Positions 10,828-22,952 of a stretch of DNA of 64,000 bases are shown here, piece by piece (positions within the stretch are counted from its first letter, which is position 1; each line of letters opens with the position of its first letter). Under the pieces are notes generated by a model. It was not told the DNA's origin. It worked only from the letters and a program-made list of their open reading frames with translations, and did no database searches. Source of the stretch: Dillenia suffruticosa (taxonomy: Eukaryota > Streptophyta > Magnoliopsida > Dilleniales > Dilleniaceae); NCBI GenBank assembly GCA_033439265.1, contig JAVTVX010000019.1, positions 17,696,039-17,760,038 on the forward strand. The letters run 5' to 3'. The position numbers and the translations under genes were made by a program.

Positions 10828-12555
10828 ACATTGTTTGTTTGATGACCAATTCTCTCTTGTTTGGGATTTTTTGCCTTTGCTATTTCTGAATGATAGATTG
10901 TATTTCCTCTAGAGCCCTCCATAATAAGCTTAAATGCTTTCTCTATCTTGCTTTTGGTGGAGCTTTTGTTTTTGGTGTTGCCAACTATGTACTTTGTCTC
11001 CGTATAAAAGTTTTTATCTTTCCAAAGAAAATTTAAGATTACTATTTTATGATGACAATGTTATTTTATTTCATCAATAATATGTTAATTGATTCTGTTT
11101 GTGACTGTTTATACTCCAAAGTTATCGAATAATTAATCATCAACTTATTTATAAAAATGATGATAAATATTTTTTATTATATTTAATCCACTTTACGTTA
11201 AACCCTTACGTTCAATTACTTATTGAAACACCGTAAAATCAATTATTTTATTTAAATTAAAAAAACAAAATTTGACATGATTAATCATGTTGGTAAGAAG
11301 GCCACCCAAAAAAATGGAAAAAGAAAAATTCAAGGACCTGTATACAAACTCGAGATAATTTTGGGGGTGTTAAAAGTATTAATCAAAAATCGAAGGGTGG
11401 TTGTATGCGTAGGCCCGACAAAAGCATGTTAAGTGGGCCCAGAAGATGTAAATTCGAAGACCAAGTATAAGTTTTTAAGGATTTTTTGATTAGGACACTC
11501 CAAACAAAATCTCAGTGGCGATTCTTTAAGGAAAATAATTTAAGGAGGAATGATTAAGATTGATAAGGGAATTTATAAAAAATCTAGAGGGAACTAATTG
11601 TAAATTAGAAATAAATTATAAAAACAAAAACAAAAACAAAAATAAAAATACAGGGGAACCCTGAGTTTAAAGACAATTGCCCATATTCTGAATTTTCAAA
11701 AATTTAGCTACTCCAAAATAAATATTATTTACTTAGAAATGGGGTTTAATATTCTGAATTAATAGAAAATCGCTGCTGTGCCCCCTATTAGGGAGGTTTG
11801 AGCTATGCATAAGCTTTGTGCAAATGCTGGACCTTGGAGTGGACAAAGGTGGTTTCTAAGCTAACGTTGTACTTTATTCATCGAGTCTTGTGGTGAACTC
11901 TTAACCCATAAACAAAACAAGACCCAAGTCCTGTGATGCAGAGAGAGAGAGAATTATACCTATGCAGGATTGTTCCTTGGAACACAGGAAATGTTTTTGT
12001 ATTGTTAGAAAATGTCCCCCTTGGTCTTGTACCAAATCATTTCTCAAATATCAACTTCCCCCAAATCCGATAATATGATAGTTTTTTAATTAAAATCTGA
12101 AATTTCACTCTTGATAATAAAAAAATAGACAAGAATCACTTTATAAATCGAATTATATAATATTTAATTAAATTAATTGAATTAATTGAATAATCCATAT
12201 ACCGATTGGTCAAGACAAAAAAGAAAAAAACTTCCCTACAAATGATCTTCGCTCAGAAGTGGGTGTCAATCGGGTGCCTAACCCTCTTCCATGTACCCTT
12301 GTCAATGTTGGATTAGCTCTTAATAAAAACATCAATTGTTATGGATTCACGTGATAAATTCAAAATCAATAAAAGAACTTAACTTAAAAAATTGATATGT
12401 TTGATAAGAAAGTCTGTTAAATTTAAATACTATTCTATAATTTTTTATACATTCAATGTGAAACTCATAACATAAGCTCTTACTCCACAAGCATGCCAGG
12501 CCCAAGCCCAGGCCCAAGCCCAGGCCTGGGTTTATCAACTAATATATAAAATTAT
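10828..12555. other. Intergenic DNA, no gene seen
   Basis: AT-rich, with a partial SINE tail at about 12090-12215 and no coding signal. A 12-bp tandem repeat lies near its right end. Confidence 0.6.
12488..12535. repeat. 12-bp GC-rich tandem repeat
   Basis: The unit cccaggcccaag is repeated about three times and ends in caggcctggg. It is a small GC-rich island in AT-rich DNA, and its minus-strand Gly-Leu reading is a by-product of the repeat. Confidence 0.75.
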
Positions 12556-12716
12556 TATTATTATTTTTTTGTTTTCACCGGCCTATAATCAAGTATTGTG
12601 GGATCCGTTGTAAGGTTGACTCTTTTAAATTCCATTTTTTTATTCTTATGACTCAAAATCAATACTTATGATAAAAGAAATGTAATATCTGATCATTACA
12701 CTCACGAAAGTTTGGT
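12556..12716 (-). mobile_element. SINE, subfamily B, with 17-bp TSD
   Basis: Begins with T-rich sequence and TTTTCACCGGCC, and carries a GGGATCC block parallel to the copy at 1056-1231. Flanks ctaatatataaaattat (12539-12555) and ctaatatatgaaattat (12717-12733) differ at one position. Confidence 0.75.
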
Positions 12717-12843
12717 CTAATATATGAAATTATATCCATATTGAAATGAGAATAGATTTTTACCCTTCATCTGAATAGTGAAAGTCCAGTATAACACGAT
12801 TTTGTTGTCTAAGAAAAATTTTCTTCCTCGATACTGTTTCTCC

Positions 12844-13033
12844 ACTAATGAACAGTTATCCTAATACGATGGTGTGTTAAATTATTTAATCATATTTTGA
12901 GTTCAAAACTTAATAATAGAATTGACAACACTGGGAAAGCGTCCCTTAAAAATGGTCACACAAACATTTTAATCAAATTAATTGAAATATAATTTCGGAT
13001 ATTCATAATCAGAAAAAAAAAAAAAAAAAAAAG
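12844..13033 (+). mobile_element. SINE, subfamily B, plus orientation, with 10-bp TSD
   Basis: Ends in a roughly 20-nt A run (13014-13033) after the family tail (AAATTAATTGAAATATAATT). Flanking ctgtttctcc at 12834-12843 and 13034-13043 is identical. It lies 110 bp from the oppositely oriented copy at 12556-12716. Confidence 0.75.
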
Positions 13034-13462
13034 CTGTTTCTCCCTTGTTTCATTCTCTCATTATCACTCCGTCTTACTGCTAAATCCTGCCATGCAAGAG
13101 GAGATTCTCTACCCATTAAACCATTGATCTAGCACGCTTCTCAGTTTTGCCGGTTTTGGCAGTTAAATGAGAAAAAATTTGCAAAGTAAGAGAAGAAAAA
13201 AGGTCAAGGAGCCAAGGGCCCAAAACAAGACCTTGGAGAAACCATAGGCCGATTGTGTGGTGTGTCTCAAAGAAGAGATGAATAAGGGGATATTTTGGGA
13301 TTAGTTAGTTAATATTCAAAATATAAGAGGATTCAAGAGGGCAATGTGAGAAAGAGATGGTTGAATTAAAATAATTCTCCTTTTTAATTTACAGTTTTAT
13401 TTCTATGGGAAGGCAATATAAATGCTTCCATCAAGACGTGTTTATATTTGGCGTGAAAACTA

Positions 13463-13659
13463 ACATATGATAATTCAATTGGTTCGAAAACTGACACTCA
13501 TTTATTATGGTCAGGAGTTCGATTCTTCATGGGAATGAAAAAATCAACGCTGGGAGACATGTCCCCTCAATTGGACCCTGCAAGCGCTCGACCCATATTA
13601 GTCAGGATAAAATCTCAGATATTGGGTTTGTGATTTAACTATGATATCAAAAAAAAATA
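13463..13659 (+). mobile_element. SINE, subfamily A, with about 18-bp TSD
   Basis: Has a tRNA-like head (AATTCAATTGGTTCG, then a B-box-like GAGTTCGATTC), a GC-richer body (CAATTGGACCCTGCAAGCGC), the shared tail ATTAGTCAGGA...ATATTGGG and terminal poly(A). Flanks atatttggcgtgaaaacta (13444-13462) and atatttggtgcgaaagta (13660-13677) are near-identical. Related copies lie at 57574-57774 and 60455-60641. Confidence 0.8.
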
Positions 13660-14178
13660 ATATTTGGTGCGAAAGTAGGTCCACACTTCTTTCGGCAAAT
13701 AGGGGTTTCAAGTCCATACCTAAATACTTATTATTTTGCGGATGTAATTGCTAATATTAGGTTCGATCGTTTAGCTGTTTGGAATCCACGAACCATTCCA
13801 ACAAGAGTTTCTTTGAAAATCATTTTGGTCGTCTTGGGGCCCATGGCTAACCCGGTTTTTTAAAATCTCACTGACCCAAAATGATTCTAGGAAGCCATTA
13901 ATTAAACAAGGGCTGTGTGACCCCCTGATCCTCTTTTATTTTTGCCTCTCTTGCAGTATAGGACATTCAAAAAATGAAAGGTGCGAGGTGAATAGGGATT
14001 TGGATTGTTTTGTATATTTGTTGTTTTCCTTAGACAAATATATATATATATTATTAATCAAAAAGTAGAAGCATGTGACTACCAAATAATCTCGAGCCTC
14101 AGTAGTGGGTACTGGGTGGGGTAGATAAGTATCGAGTGGCTGAGAGAGTCAATGGGTTCCGGCCTGTTGGCTTCAATG

Positions 14179-14365
14179 TGCTTTTTTTTTTTATTATTAT
14201 TATTATATTGATTAAGAGTTATATTTTTATTAATTTAATTTAAAATTTATAATAATTTATTTAAGAAATTATTCTCCTAATATAATTTATTTTATATTTA
14301 AATATCTAATCAAATCTAAGATTTTAATTAAAAAATTTAATATCATATTTCATTAGATAAACCGA
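14179..14365 (-). mobile_element. SINE, subfamily B copy
   Basis: Poly(T) with a TTA microsatellite, then TTGATTAAGAGTTATATTTT and the full body down to the tRNA-like CATTAGATAAACC. No convincing flanking duplication. Confidence 0.55.
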
Positions 14366-14789
14366 TAGCGAGGTTTTGAATGCTTTTTCCGACAGGAGCA
14401 CTAACTTTTGTTAATTTCTTCTAATATATATTAGGATCCACCTCATAAATCTCCTAGATTTTGACATGACCTTTGTCCCGCCCATATTATGTCGCCTTTC
14501 TCTCCATTTTTCTTTTTAATATTAAAAAAAAAATCTAAAAATTTTAGGAGAGCTTAAAATTTGAAATAATATGAATTGTTATTGTTTTTAGTTTAGTGGT
14601 ATCTGAATTTTTTATCAGAATATAAAAAGTTTAAATGTTTTCTATTTTCCCTTCGTTTGTGAAGAGTTTTTTGTTTTTGCTCTTTTTTTTTTGGGTAGTT
14701 TGTGAGGCTATATAACAGTTTGGTTTGAACATTTTTAAGGCACTGTCTTAAATTATTAGAAAATAATTATGGAACCAATGAACAATTGG

Positions 14790-14961
14790 ATTAATGATAA
14801 GAGTGATAAATTTCTTAATCAAGTATCATATTTGAAACTTGAGAATGAAAAAACCTATGATGAGAGAGTTATCCTCCTAAAATGGATTTGATAAATATTC
14901 AAATCGAATTAATCAAAATATGATTTTAAATGTTAATTAGTATAACATAAAAAAAAAAATA
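14790..14961 (+). mobile_element. SINE, subfamily B copy
   Basis: Plus-oriented: head TGATAAGAGTGATAAATTTC, body, tail CAAATCGAATTAATCAAAAT and a final A run. The two ends of the family are clear, but no target-site duplication was recognised. Confidence 0.55.
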
Positions 14962-15764
14962 ATCGTAATCGTGGAATGTGATGCAAAAGGAGGCTCCATG
15001 GTCCATTGTCATTGGCCATTTGTATACTCTCCAAGCTTGCAAAAAGAATAAAAGTTATGTTTTCTCTCATCCCACCTCATATCCATCTTGGTTGCATTGC
15101 ACCCATATTGGATATCTTGAAAGTAACTCTTTCAATTAAGTTAAACACATTTTCTAATTTTATATTAGCATTATTATTATTTTTAAAAAACAGATAATAT
15201 TTTGAATTATAATTTTTAAGTTCAAGACATATGATTTCTTTGCATTTGATTTTTTTTTGAAAAAAACAAAAGAAAAATTATGTATGGCTCTAAATGCAAT
15301 TGACAATAACGGTCACTGTAAATTTCGGATTGAATTAATCAAAATATAATTTTAAATATTAATTAGTATACTAAGAAAAAAAAAGAAACAATGGTCCTTC
15401 CAAGCCGCCAATATGGAACACATTTCTTAGACCATGAGAGTCTCATGTCATCCCAATATTTATTACCAAAAGAATTCTTTTCTTTTTTTTGGTTAATTTT
15501 GTTTTTAACTTTTGAGTGTATAAATTTATGCACTCACAATATTATTTAAAACTTTTTTATTGTAATTGTCAAAATTTAAGCTTTTTTAAAAAAAAAAAAA
15601 AAAAAGATTTGAAAAGAGGGGTATAGTTTGAAAATGACTAAAACATTTTATTTTTAGTAATTACTTATCTGAGTTTATACAAAGAGTTTTCTATTGCATT
15701 AAGTAATTACAAATTATATGACAAAAGGGCTATCACCTTAAATTCTTTAAATTTTTTTATACAT

Positions 15765-15915
15765 ATTTGTCACGTACTCTTTTATATGTACCATCAGTAT
15801 TCAGAATTTGATAATTCTATTTAAATAATTATGAGATTTATTTTTTTTATTCTTAATATTTAAAATTAAGATTTTAATTAAAAGAGTATAATATTTTATT
15901 ATTAAATTGACACGA
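15765..15915 (-). mobile_element. SINE, subfamily B copy
   Basis: Contains ACCATCAGTATTCAGAATTT and the A/T-rich body. Possible short flanking repeat ttgtcacg / ttgacacg. Confidence 0.5.
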
Positions 15916-16790
15916 GATTGTTATTATTTACATGACCATAAAGAAACCAATTAGTCAGATGTAATCAATTTGACATTTGGTTGAAACTTTTTTTTTTTTT
16001 AACATATTTGCCATATATTTGTGAAACTTCCAATAGGCACCCGAGCATTCACAAAACAAGAGATTCAAATTTTTTATTTTAAAAAAATTAAAAGAAAATG
16101 AAAAAACTGCACTGTCTCGCAGGGTGCTTATGTTGTCAATGTTGGGATAATCAGAGACAAAACAGAAATTGCAGCAACAGCACCTTCTCTGTGTGATAAG
16201 GAGGACTAAGATTGTACTAGGCAACGAGAGAGAGAGAGAGAGAGAGAGTGAGTTTGTGTGTTAGTAGTCTTTCGCTTTCTTATGGCTTTGTTTCTTCCCT
16301 CTTATTTAATGCTACTGTTTCATATTCTTTTCAAACTTATGCAAGTCTTTGAGAGAGAGAGAGAGAGAGAGTTCCTGGGTTTTGAGGTTAGTAGAAATCT
16401 CTTTTTTGTTTGTTGCATTCATTTATTTGTTGTGTTTCATGATCCCTTTATTATATATGACTATTGTTAATTGGTTATTCTCTTTTGATTCCTTCACTTG
16501 TTTCATCGCCTTTTATTGGATTTGTGTCACCTAGTTTTCATGGGAATTATCAACTTTTCGTACTTTAGTACGATTAGATACTTTCTTTCAATTATTTGTT
16601 TATTTTATCTATGTTACCAGGTTTAATGGATCTGGATTGGGATTTTGAGTTTCTGGTATTAATGTTTATATGTATCTGAAAGCGGATTAGTTGTGGGTTT
16701 CTGCTTTTGCTTTGTTCCAAATTGACTAGGGTGATTGAATTATTGAATGTTTGAGATGTGATCATATGGGGGTCGAACCCTTTTAAATCA

Positions 16791-19700
16791 ATGGGGAGTT
16801 TTTTTGAAGTAGAAGAACAGCAATTTTTTTATGCTTCCGAGAGTATATTCTGTTGGTAATGTATGCCCAAGAGAGGCATTTTGTTAATTTAGGAGATAAT
16901 GGGGTAACTCCCATTATCCCATTTTTACCACTCTATAACTCCGGCTAACCACTCATGATTATGAAAACCCTAATGACCCTTGGAGAGTGTCTTGTGTGAG
17001 AACTACTTCTTCCATAGAGAATTAGGCGGCTGGGTTTTTTGAGAGAATATGCACAAATCTCTAGCGAGAGACAACACGATGAGGGTTTGAGATTTTTGCA
17101 TAGGAAAATCTCTCTCTCGTCAAAGAAATCACCGGACTTGGATTGAGCCGTTGTGATATTGCGGTGGTGATTCAATTAACATCGTGATCACCATCCTAAC
17201 CGCGAGATCTGATCGAGGGACATGTTGTTCGGTTGATTTTAAAGATCTGCATATTGAGGTATCCTTATACTCGATTATTTTATTTTTTCGAAAATTATTG
17301 TATACTTCCACTGTGCATGAATAAGTCACCAAAATTATGCAACGTATTCAATAATTTTGAATTGGGGTTGAGCAGCATTGAGAATTCCGGGGATAATATG
17401 GTAGGTCATTTGTAGTATGAGGTTTGGATCAAAAGTCCATTAAGCATTCATGAGCGTCGAAATAAGTTTCTGAATTGGATGGGTTTGGGTCCTGAGTGTG
17501 CCATTGAAAGTGTTGAGTATCCGGAAATAGAGGTTGAGACTGATAGGATTACTGAAAAAAGTGATGCCCTTTTGAGAACAAGTTGTCTGAATGATGAATT
17601 CTTGTCGAGTAAATCATCCATGTCTTGTGACATGGGCAATGGAAGAGATTCATTGGATGTGTCAATGGAGGAGGGCTTTGTTTGTACGATCAAGAATTTG
17701 GATGATGGGAATGACTTCCTTGTTGATGAAGTTGGGCAGGATGGTATGCCAAGTAGACTCCATAGAGTGGGATCAAACCGATTGATTACCAGTGAAAAGT
17801 TGGAGAGGACACTTGGGTTGTCTCCTCTTGTTCAGCAGATCATACGGAAGAACAATGAGGAGGCCTGTAGCTATAAAAATGAAGCAAAGCAAGTGAACAC
17901 GGGTTGGTTGAGGAGATTAGGTTCCTTATTTTGCATTGTGGATAGTCAAGTGGAAAGAGGTGCTTTTTATGATAGTAATAATTCATATCCAGATCCAATT
18001 GATAGGAGACGAGAAGTCAGAGTGCGAGCCCGTGGAAAACAATCAAAGGAATTCTCAGGCCTCTATATGGGACAAGATTTTCTAGCCCATGAGGGTTCAA
18101 TCTTAACTATGAAGTTTAGTCCTGATGGGCAGTATCTGGCCCGTGCTGGTGAAGATGGGGTTGCACGGGTATGGATGGTAATAGAGTCGGAGAGATCAGA
18201 CACATTTGGCAACTTCCATATGAATTCTTCATCCGTGTACTTCACCATTAATCAGCTTGGTGAGTTGGAGCCCTTTTTCAGAGATAAAGAGAAAATGGGA
18301 AAGTCAAACAGGTTGCTTAAGACATCAGACTCAGCTTGCATTATTTTCCCTCAGAATGTTTTTCAAATATCAGAGAAACCACTTCACGAATTCCCTGGAC
18401 ACTGTGGTGAAGTCTTAGATCTCTCATGGTCAAATAATAAGCTTCGTGCATAATCGAATAACTTTATTCCTCTTGTTATTTACGTTTCAACTAAACTCCT
18501 AATCTCATTTTACCTGTGCAGTTCATCTTGTCATCTTCCATGGATAAAACTGTGTGCTTGTGGCAAGTAGGACGAGACCAATGTATTGAGATTTTTCTCC
18601 ATAACAATTATGGTGAGCCCATGCTTTTAAGTAAATTTTATCGATCCATTACAATTGCTGATGCTGATGCTGATGCCGTCAATTGTTATCCGCTTATTTT
18701 TTTGGGGCCTTCATTTTTTTTCTTTCATTCTCATCTGCTTGCTTTTGTGATTCTACGTGATGCAGTCACTTACATTCAATTTAATCCCATGGATGATGAC
18801 TACTTCATTAGTGGCTCTATTGATGGTAAACTATGAATTTGGGCAATCATGGTTGACGAGTTGTTGACTAGATTGATGTAACTGAAATAGTCACAGCCCT
18901 TTGCTACAGCCCTGATAGAAAGGTTTTTGTGACTTCTTGCTTTGAAAGCTTGCCTAGTTGTTGTCTGCTTGAAGTTGATATATCATTTTTTGTATCCACA
19001 GGGTGCAGTTGTTGGCTCCATGACAGGAACTTGCCGATTTTATGATGTGTCAGGTATATGAAACACCATATCTCATATTACGTAGATTCTCTGTCTATTT
19101 ATGATGTGTCACTTGTTTCTATCTTACTGGAGAACACCCGGCAATTAGTTTTTTTTTTTTTTTTTTGCTGACTCTATTCACATTGAGATTGTGTTACTGC
19201 CTTCTTTCATTTTTTCCTTTTATTAATAATTAAATGGACAACATACATAAAGAATCTATTATTTAATAGTTAAGCCATATGTAGCAAAGTTGTATGAAGA
19301 ACATTGCCAGGAAACAAACTGATGATATATCTTGCATGTATCAGATAATCGTCTGCAACTGAATTCTGAAATATGCTTACAGGGTAAGAAGTTCCTCTCT
19401 AGCAGAATTACTGGACTTCGGGTAATTCTGGTTGGAGCTTCCTCTTGTTTATTCTATTTAAAATATTGAAAAGTATAGTATTACTAATTCAATCTTTATT
19501 CCCAGTTCTCTCCAAACATTCCCCACAAATTAATGGTCACTTCAGTGGATTATCTGGTCAGAGTTCTTCATTGCATGGAAGTGATATGCAAATTCCGAGG
19601 TTAGTTTTAATAGTTCTAAATAAGGGTATTTCCTGTCTGAAAGCTTAACGCACTACCAATTAAATCTCCGAATCACTTCTGCTGTGCTACTGATCTATTG

Positions 19701-20390
19701 GGTATACAAGTATGGACAATATACCATCAGATCATATTATAATTATGAAGTTTTTCAACTCAACTTCTTGATCATACATGGTTTGGATTACTTGCCAATT
19801 GCCTTCTTACGTTCCCCCTTGCATTGTGTGCTTCTCATGACCGTCATCTTTTCTTCAGGTCTCCGAAATGCAGGAAGCCAGATATGTGCATTGCTTACAA
19901 TGGATGGCACGCATATCATAGCTGCAAGTGAGGATTCTAACGTCTATGTTTGGAACTGCATTAACCAAGAAAAGTCTTCCCCATTGAATAACATTTGGTC
20001 CTCGGAATGCTTATTTTCAGATACTGTTTCAGTTACAATACCTTGGGGTGGATTTAAATCGGGGAATTCTGGATTGTCGCATAAATGGGGGACTTTTAGA
20101 TCTTCCAGCTTATCTGGATTTTCACAAAGATACCCTCTCCCTCGTAATGATTTTGAACAGTCTCTATTTAGGGAGAATTTGGGAAAAAAAATTCATCATT
20201 TTCTTCTCCCGATCAATTAAACTTTAGCCATCAATTTTTCTCATAGACTTCATCCAAGGGATCTGCAACTTGACCAGAGGAGAAGCTCTCCACATCAAGC
20301 TCCCAAATTACATCATCCGCCCTGTCTAAATCTCACTCCAAGTTTGTAAAGACATCCTGCCAAAGCATGCTTCCCCCTTCGCTGACCCAC
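16791..20390 (+). pseudogene. WDR44-like WD40-repeat protein, disrupted pseudogene
   Basis: Coding blocks: 16791-16850, 17350-18441, 18522-18612, 18766-18922, 19002-19053, 19345-19421, 19506-19599, 19859-20390, most joined by GT-AG introns. The start MGSFFEVEEQQFF and the YEVWIKSP...HERRNKFLNWMG block fit the N-terminus of plant WDR44-type proteins; later blocks encode WD repeats (AHEGSILTMKFSPDGQYLA; SSSMDKTVCLWQVG; GSMTGTCRFYDVS; AASEDSNVYVWN). Lesions: a solo LTR inside exon 1 after codon 20; in-frame TAG at 17413; TGA at 18834 where LRIW is expected (CGA to TGA); a frameshift, then TAG at 18869 in place of Trp; a possible mutated donor at 18442; a frameshift before TAA at 20218; TGA at 20271 in place of Trp; loss of the final conserved WD segment at 20391, where repeats begin. 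The protein function is inferred from the family only and cannot be made here. Confidence 0.88.
16851..17344 (+). mobile_element. Solo LTR (Ty1/copia), TSD TATTC, inside a coding exon
   Basis: Begins TGTTGGTAATG and ends about ATGCAACG, flanked by tattc at 16846-16850 and 17345-17349. Its start and several internal blocks (AGAGAGGCATT, GGAGATAATGGG, AATCTCTCTC, TCACCGGACTT, GGTTGATTTT) match the 3' LTR at 35734-36214 in the same order. Removing the LTR and one TSD copy leaves the WD40 reading frame continuous across the junction, so the insertion site is within coding sequence. A solo LTR is the usual product of recombination between the two LTRs of a full element. Confidence 0.85.
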
Positions 20391-21800
20391 TAGTGGTAGA
20401 TCCCAAGGGCCATCAACCCAGAAAAAAAACACACACACACACACACGGGCCATCCTCTGTTACCACTGTACTGTTCATGATTGTTGAGGATGGGGTTGCC
20501 TGCACTTAATTCGCACCTCTCATTGTCAAACTTATTGAAAAAGAATCTCCCCAAAAAAAAACAAAAAAAGAAAAACCATCATCCAAAGTGACCCTAATTG
20601 TACCAACGCGTATACCGGATTCTCTTAATCAAATTTTCATGTTCAAGTATTGAAAATGAAAAAAAAAAGAGACACCAAGAGAAAAAGAGACACCAAGAGA
20701 GTTAGTCTCTTAATAGACCCGACAATTAACTTGAACAGGCATAGTTGAGATCATTAAATTGATTTTGAATATTGGATAGTCAAATAAAAAAAAAATGTGA
20801 GTATTTTCTTTTTATAAGGATTTGAACCTATAAACGAGGAAATGAGATTTGTACCACCAAGAACGGGCCATTGGTACACGTGGCCATCTTCATCCCTCCG
20901 TACTGTTCATGGTTGTTGAGAAGAAAGTCGCTGGCTCTTAATTCACACCTCTCATTGTCACATTTATTGAAGAAACGTCTTCCAGAGTGACCCTAATTAC
21001 TACTATATTATTTTATTAAATTGGGCTTCAAATTTCGTGGATTGACAATACACTACAGGTAAATCCCATGGACCATCACCCAAAAACAAATGGGCCACCC
21101 TCCTTTCTGTTCAAGATATATTTATTTTTGGTATAATCAACTAGTATTCAGAGTTATATTCTGATTAATTTATTTCGAACATTGTTAGACACAATTTTGA
21201 AAGGTAGTTCTCATAACATAATATTTTCTATTATAAAGTTTTGAACCCGAAACTTAATTAAGAATCTAGTATCCTCACCTATTAGATTGACTGTCTATTA
21301 GTATACTGTGCATGATTGTTGAGAAGGAGGTTGCCTGCACAATTCACACTTCTCATTTGTCATATTTACTGAAAAAACATCTTCCAAAGTGCCCTAATTA
21401 CAGCTATATTTTTTTATTAAATTGGGCTTCAAATTTAGTGGAGTGATAACAATCCAGAGGAATATCCGATGGCCCACCACCCCAAAAAAACACATGGGCT
21501 TCAAATTTCGTGGATTGATAACACACTAAATGTAGAACCCATGCGCCATCACCAAAAAACACATGGTCCATCCTCCAGTACCACCGTCCTGTGCACGAAT
21601 GTTGTTGAGGAGGAGGTTGTCTCACCGAATTCACACTTCTCGTCATATTTATTGAAAAAACATCTTCCAAAGTGACCCTAGTTACTACTATATTATTTGC
21701 TTAAATTGGGCTTCAAATTTCGTTGGTTTATAATACATTAGAGGGAAACCCCATTGGCCATCCTGCCCCCCAAAAAAAAAAAATGTATTAGAAGGAAACC
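20391..21800 (+). repeat. Diverged tandem repeat array, about four units
   Basis: Related units begin near 20396, 20860, 21300 and 21530. Shared blocks are a CCCATGG(A/C)CCATC stretch, ACTGTTCATGATTGTTGAG, CACACCTCTCATTGTCA, CTTCCAAAGTGACCCTAATT and TTGGGCTTCAAATTTCGTGG. Two SINE-like insertions (about 20690-20800 and 21121-21297) interrupt the array. It starts exactly where WD40 homology stops. No coding function is apparent; the short ORFs in it are chance. Confidence 0.7.
21121..21297 (-). mobile_element. SINE, subfamily B copy within the tandem array
   Basis: Has GTATAATCAACTAGTATTCA, a GATTAATTTATTTCGAAC body and a head with GAATCTAGTATCCTCACC. It separates two units of the repeat array, so it inserted after the array formed. 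Confidence 0.6.
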
Positions 21801-22952
21801 CCACCTCAATAGTAGGATCTGCAACTCAAGATAAACATTGTGTTTGAAGTCGTAAATTTCACTTTGGCATCAAGAAATTCCAAATAGAGGCAAGTTATTC
21901 TTGAATGATTGTTTGTTGCAGTCGAATTTTGAGCTGAAAAAATGATGGGAAAGATCAATATCTGAGTTACTAGAATTACTTGTATCCCTTTATTCCTTTG
22001 TGCTTAGTTTATGGCCATATTGTTGGCCAAATTATTTTAATATCACTATCTAAGTTTTCTCAAGTCTTCCTCTTTGACATCAAAATGAAACAGTAAAACA
22101 ATGAAAATATCAATTATGTTAATCGTAAACATCGCAAATATTTCGTAGAAAAGGTGCTCTTTGCGGGAGATAAGGGGCACAGGCCTGGATGATTTTCCGT
22201 ATACTTTTCCTGCACCGTTGGCCACTTAAAGGTGCGGGGAAGTAAGGGAGGTGGTTTGATGCATCAAACTTTTATAGACATAGAAATAGAATTTTACGCT
22301 CTTTTAATTATAAGTTTGAGATTCAAATCATCAAAATGAAAAAAATAGAATTTAAAAAAATAAATGTTTTAATGAGTTTTTAAATGATCGAACCGAATTA
22401 ATTAGATAAATTTTAGATATCGATCGATTAAAATAAAAAAGAAAATAGTTTGAATTTTTAATAATGTATAAAATAGTTTCGCTGCCTCTCGTAGCTCCGG
22501 TACTTGCTCTCGGGAGGGAGGTTTTACTTCCAACTGTGGTCCTCCCCTAAAATTAAGGACATTGTCCCTCCCGTGGGAAACAAAATCCATCAACATCACA
22601 AAAGGCCATGAAGCCAGCCAGCCCATTTAATTTTCCAGATTGTCGTTTAGCTCGCTCAACTTTATGCGTAAGGCTAGGTAGCTTCGTAACACGTTACAAA
22701 ATAAAAATAAAAAATAAAAAAAAAATAAAAAATATATATTAAAAGAGTTATTTTTTAAATAATATTTTTATAAATATTTAAATCAAATTAATTGAATTAC
22801 AACTCTAAATATTAATAATTAAGAAAATGACTTTATAAATTCAGTCTTGAGATAAGAGAGCTGATTCCTTAACAATTGCAAAATTATAAATTTGGCCACC
22901 TGTTGAAGTCCACGTACCTCCATGTGGTGCCATGAACTGCACACATATCATC
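21801..22952. other. Intergenic DNA, no gene seen
   Basis: AT-rich sequence with decayed plus-strand subfamily B SINE tails at about 22265-22440 and 22735-22835. The remaining sequence, including a GC-richer patch at 22480-22625, shows no recognised feature. Confidence 0.5.

Larger units (their letters stand above)
13678..16790. other. Intergenic DNA, WD40 pseudogene upstream flank
   Basis: Contains several SINE copies (14179-14365, 14790-14961, a tail at about 15300-15385, 15765-15915). From 16225 there are two (GA)n runs (about 16225-16248 and 16351-16371), the kind of leader often seen in plant 5' UTRs, so the WD40 transcript may once have begun near 16200. No separate gene is supported. 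Confidence 0.5.

Noticed and set aside
17233-17415. A small separate ORF upstream of the WD40 blocks
   Set aside because: Its first half is LTR sequence and its second half is the in-frame continuation of WD40 exon 1, so it is a chimera across the LTR junction.
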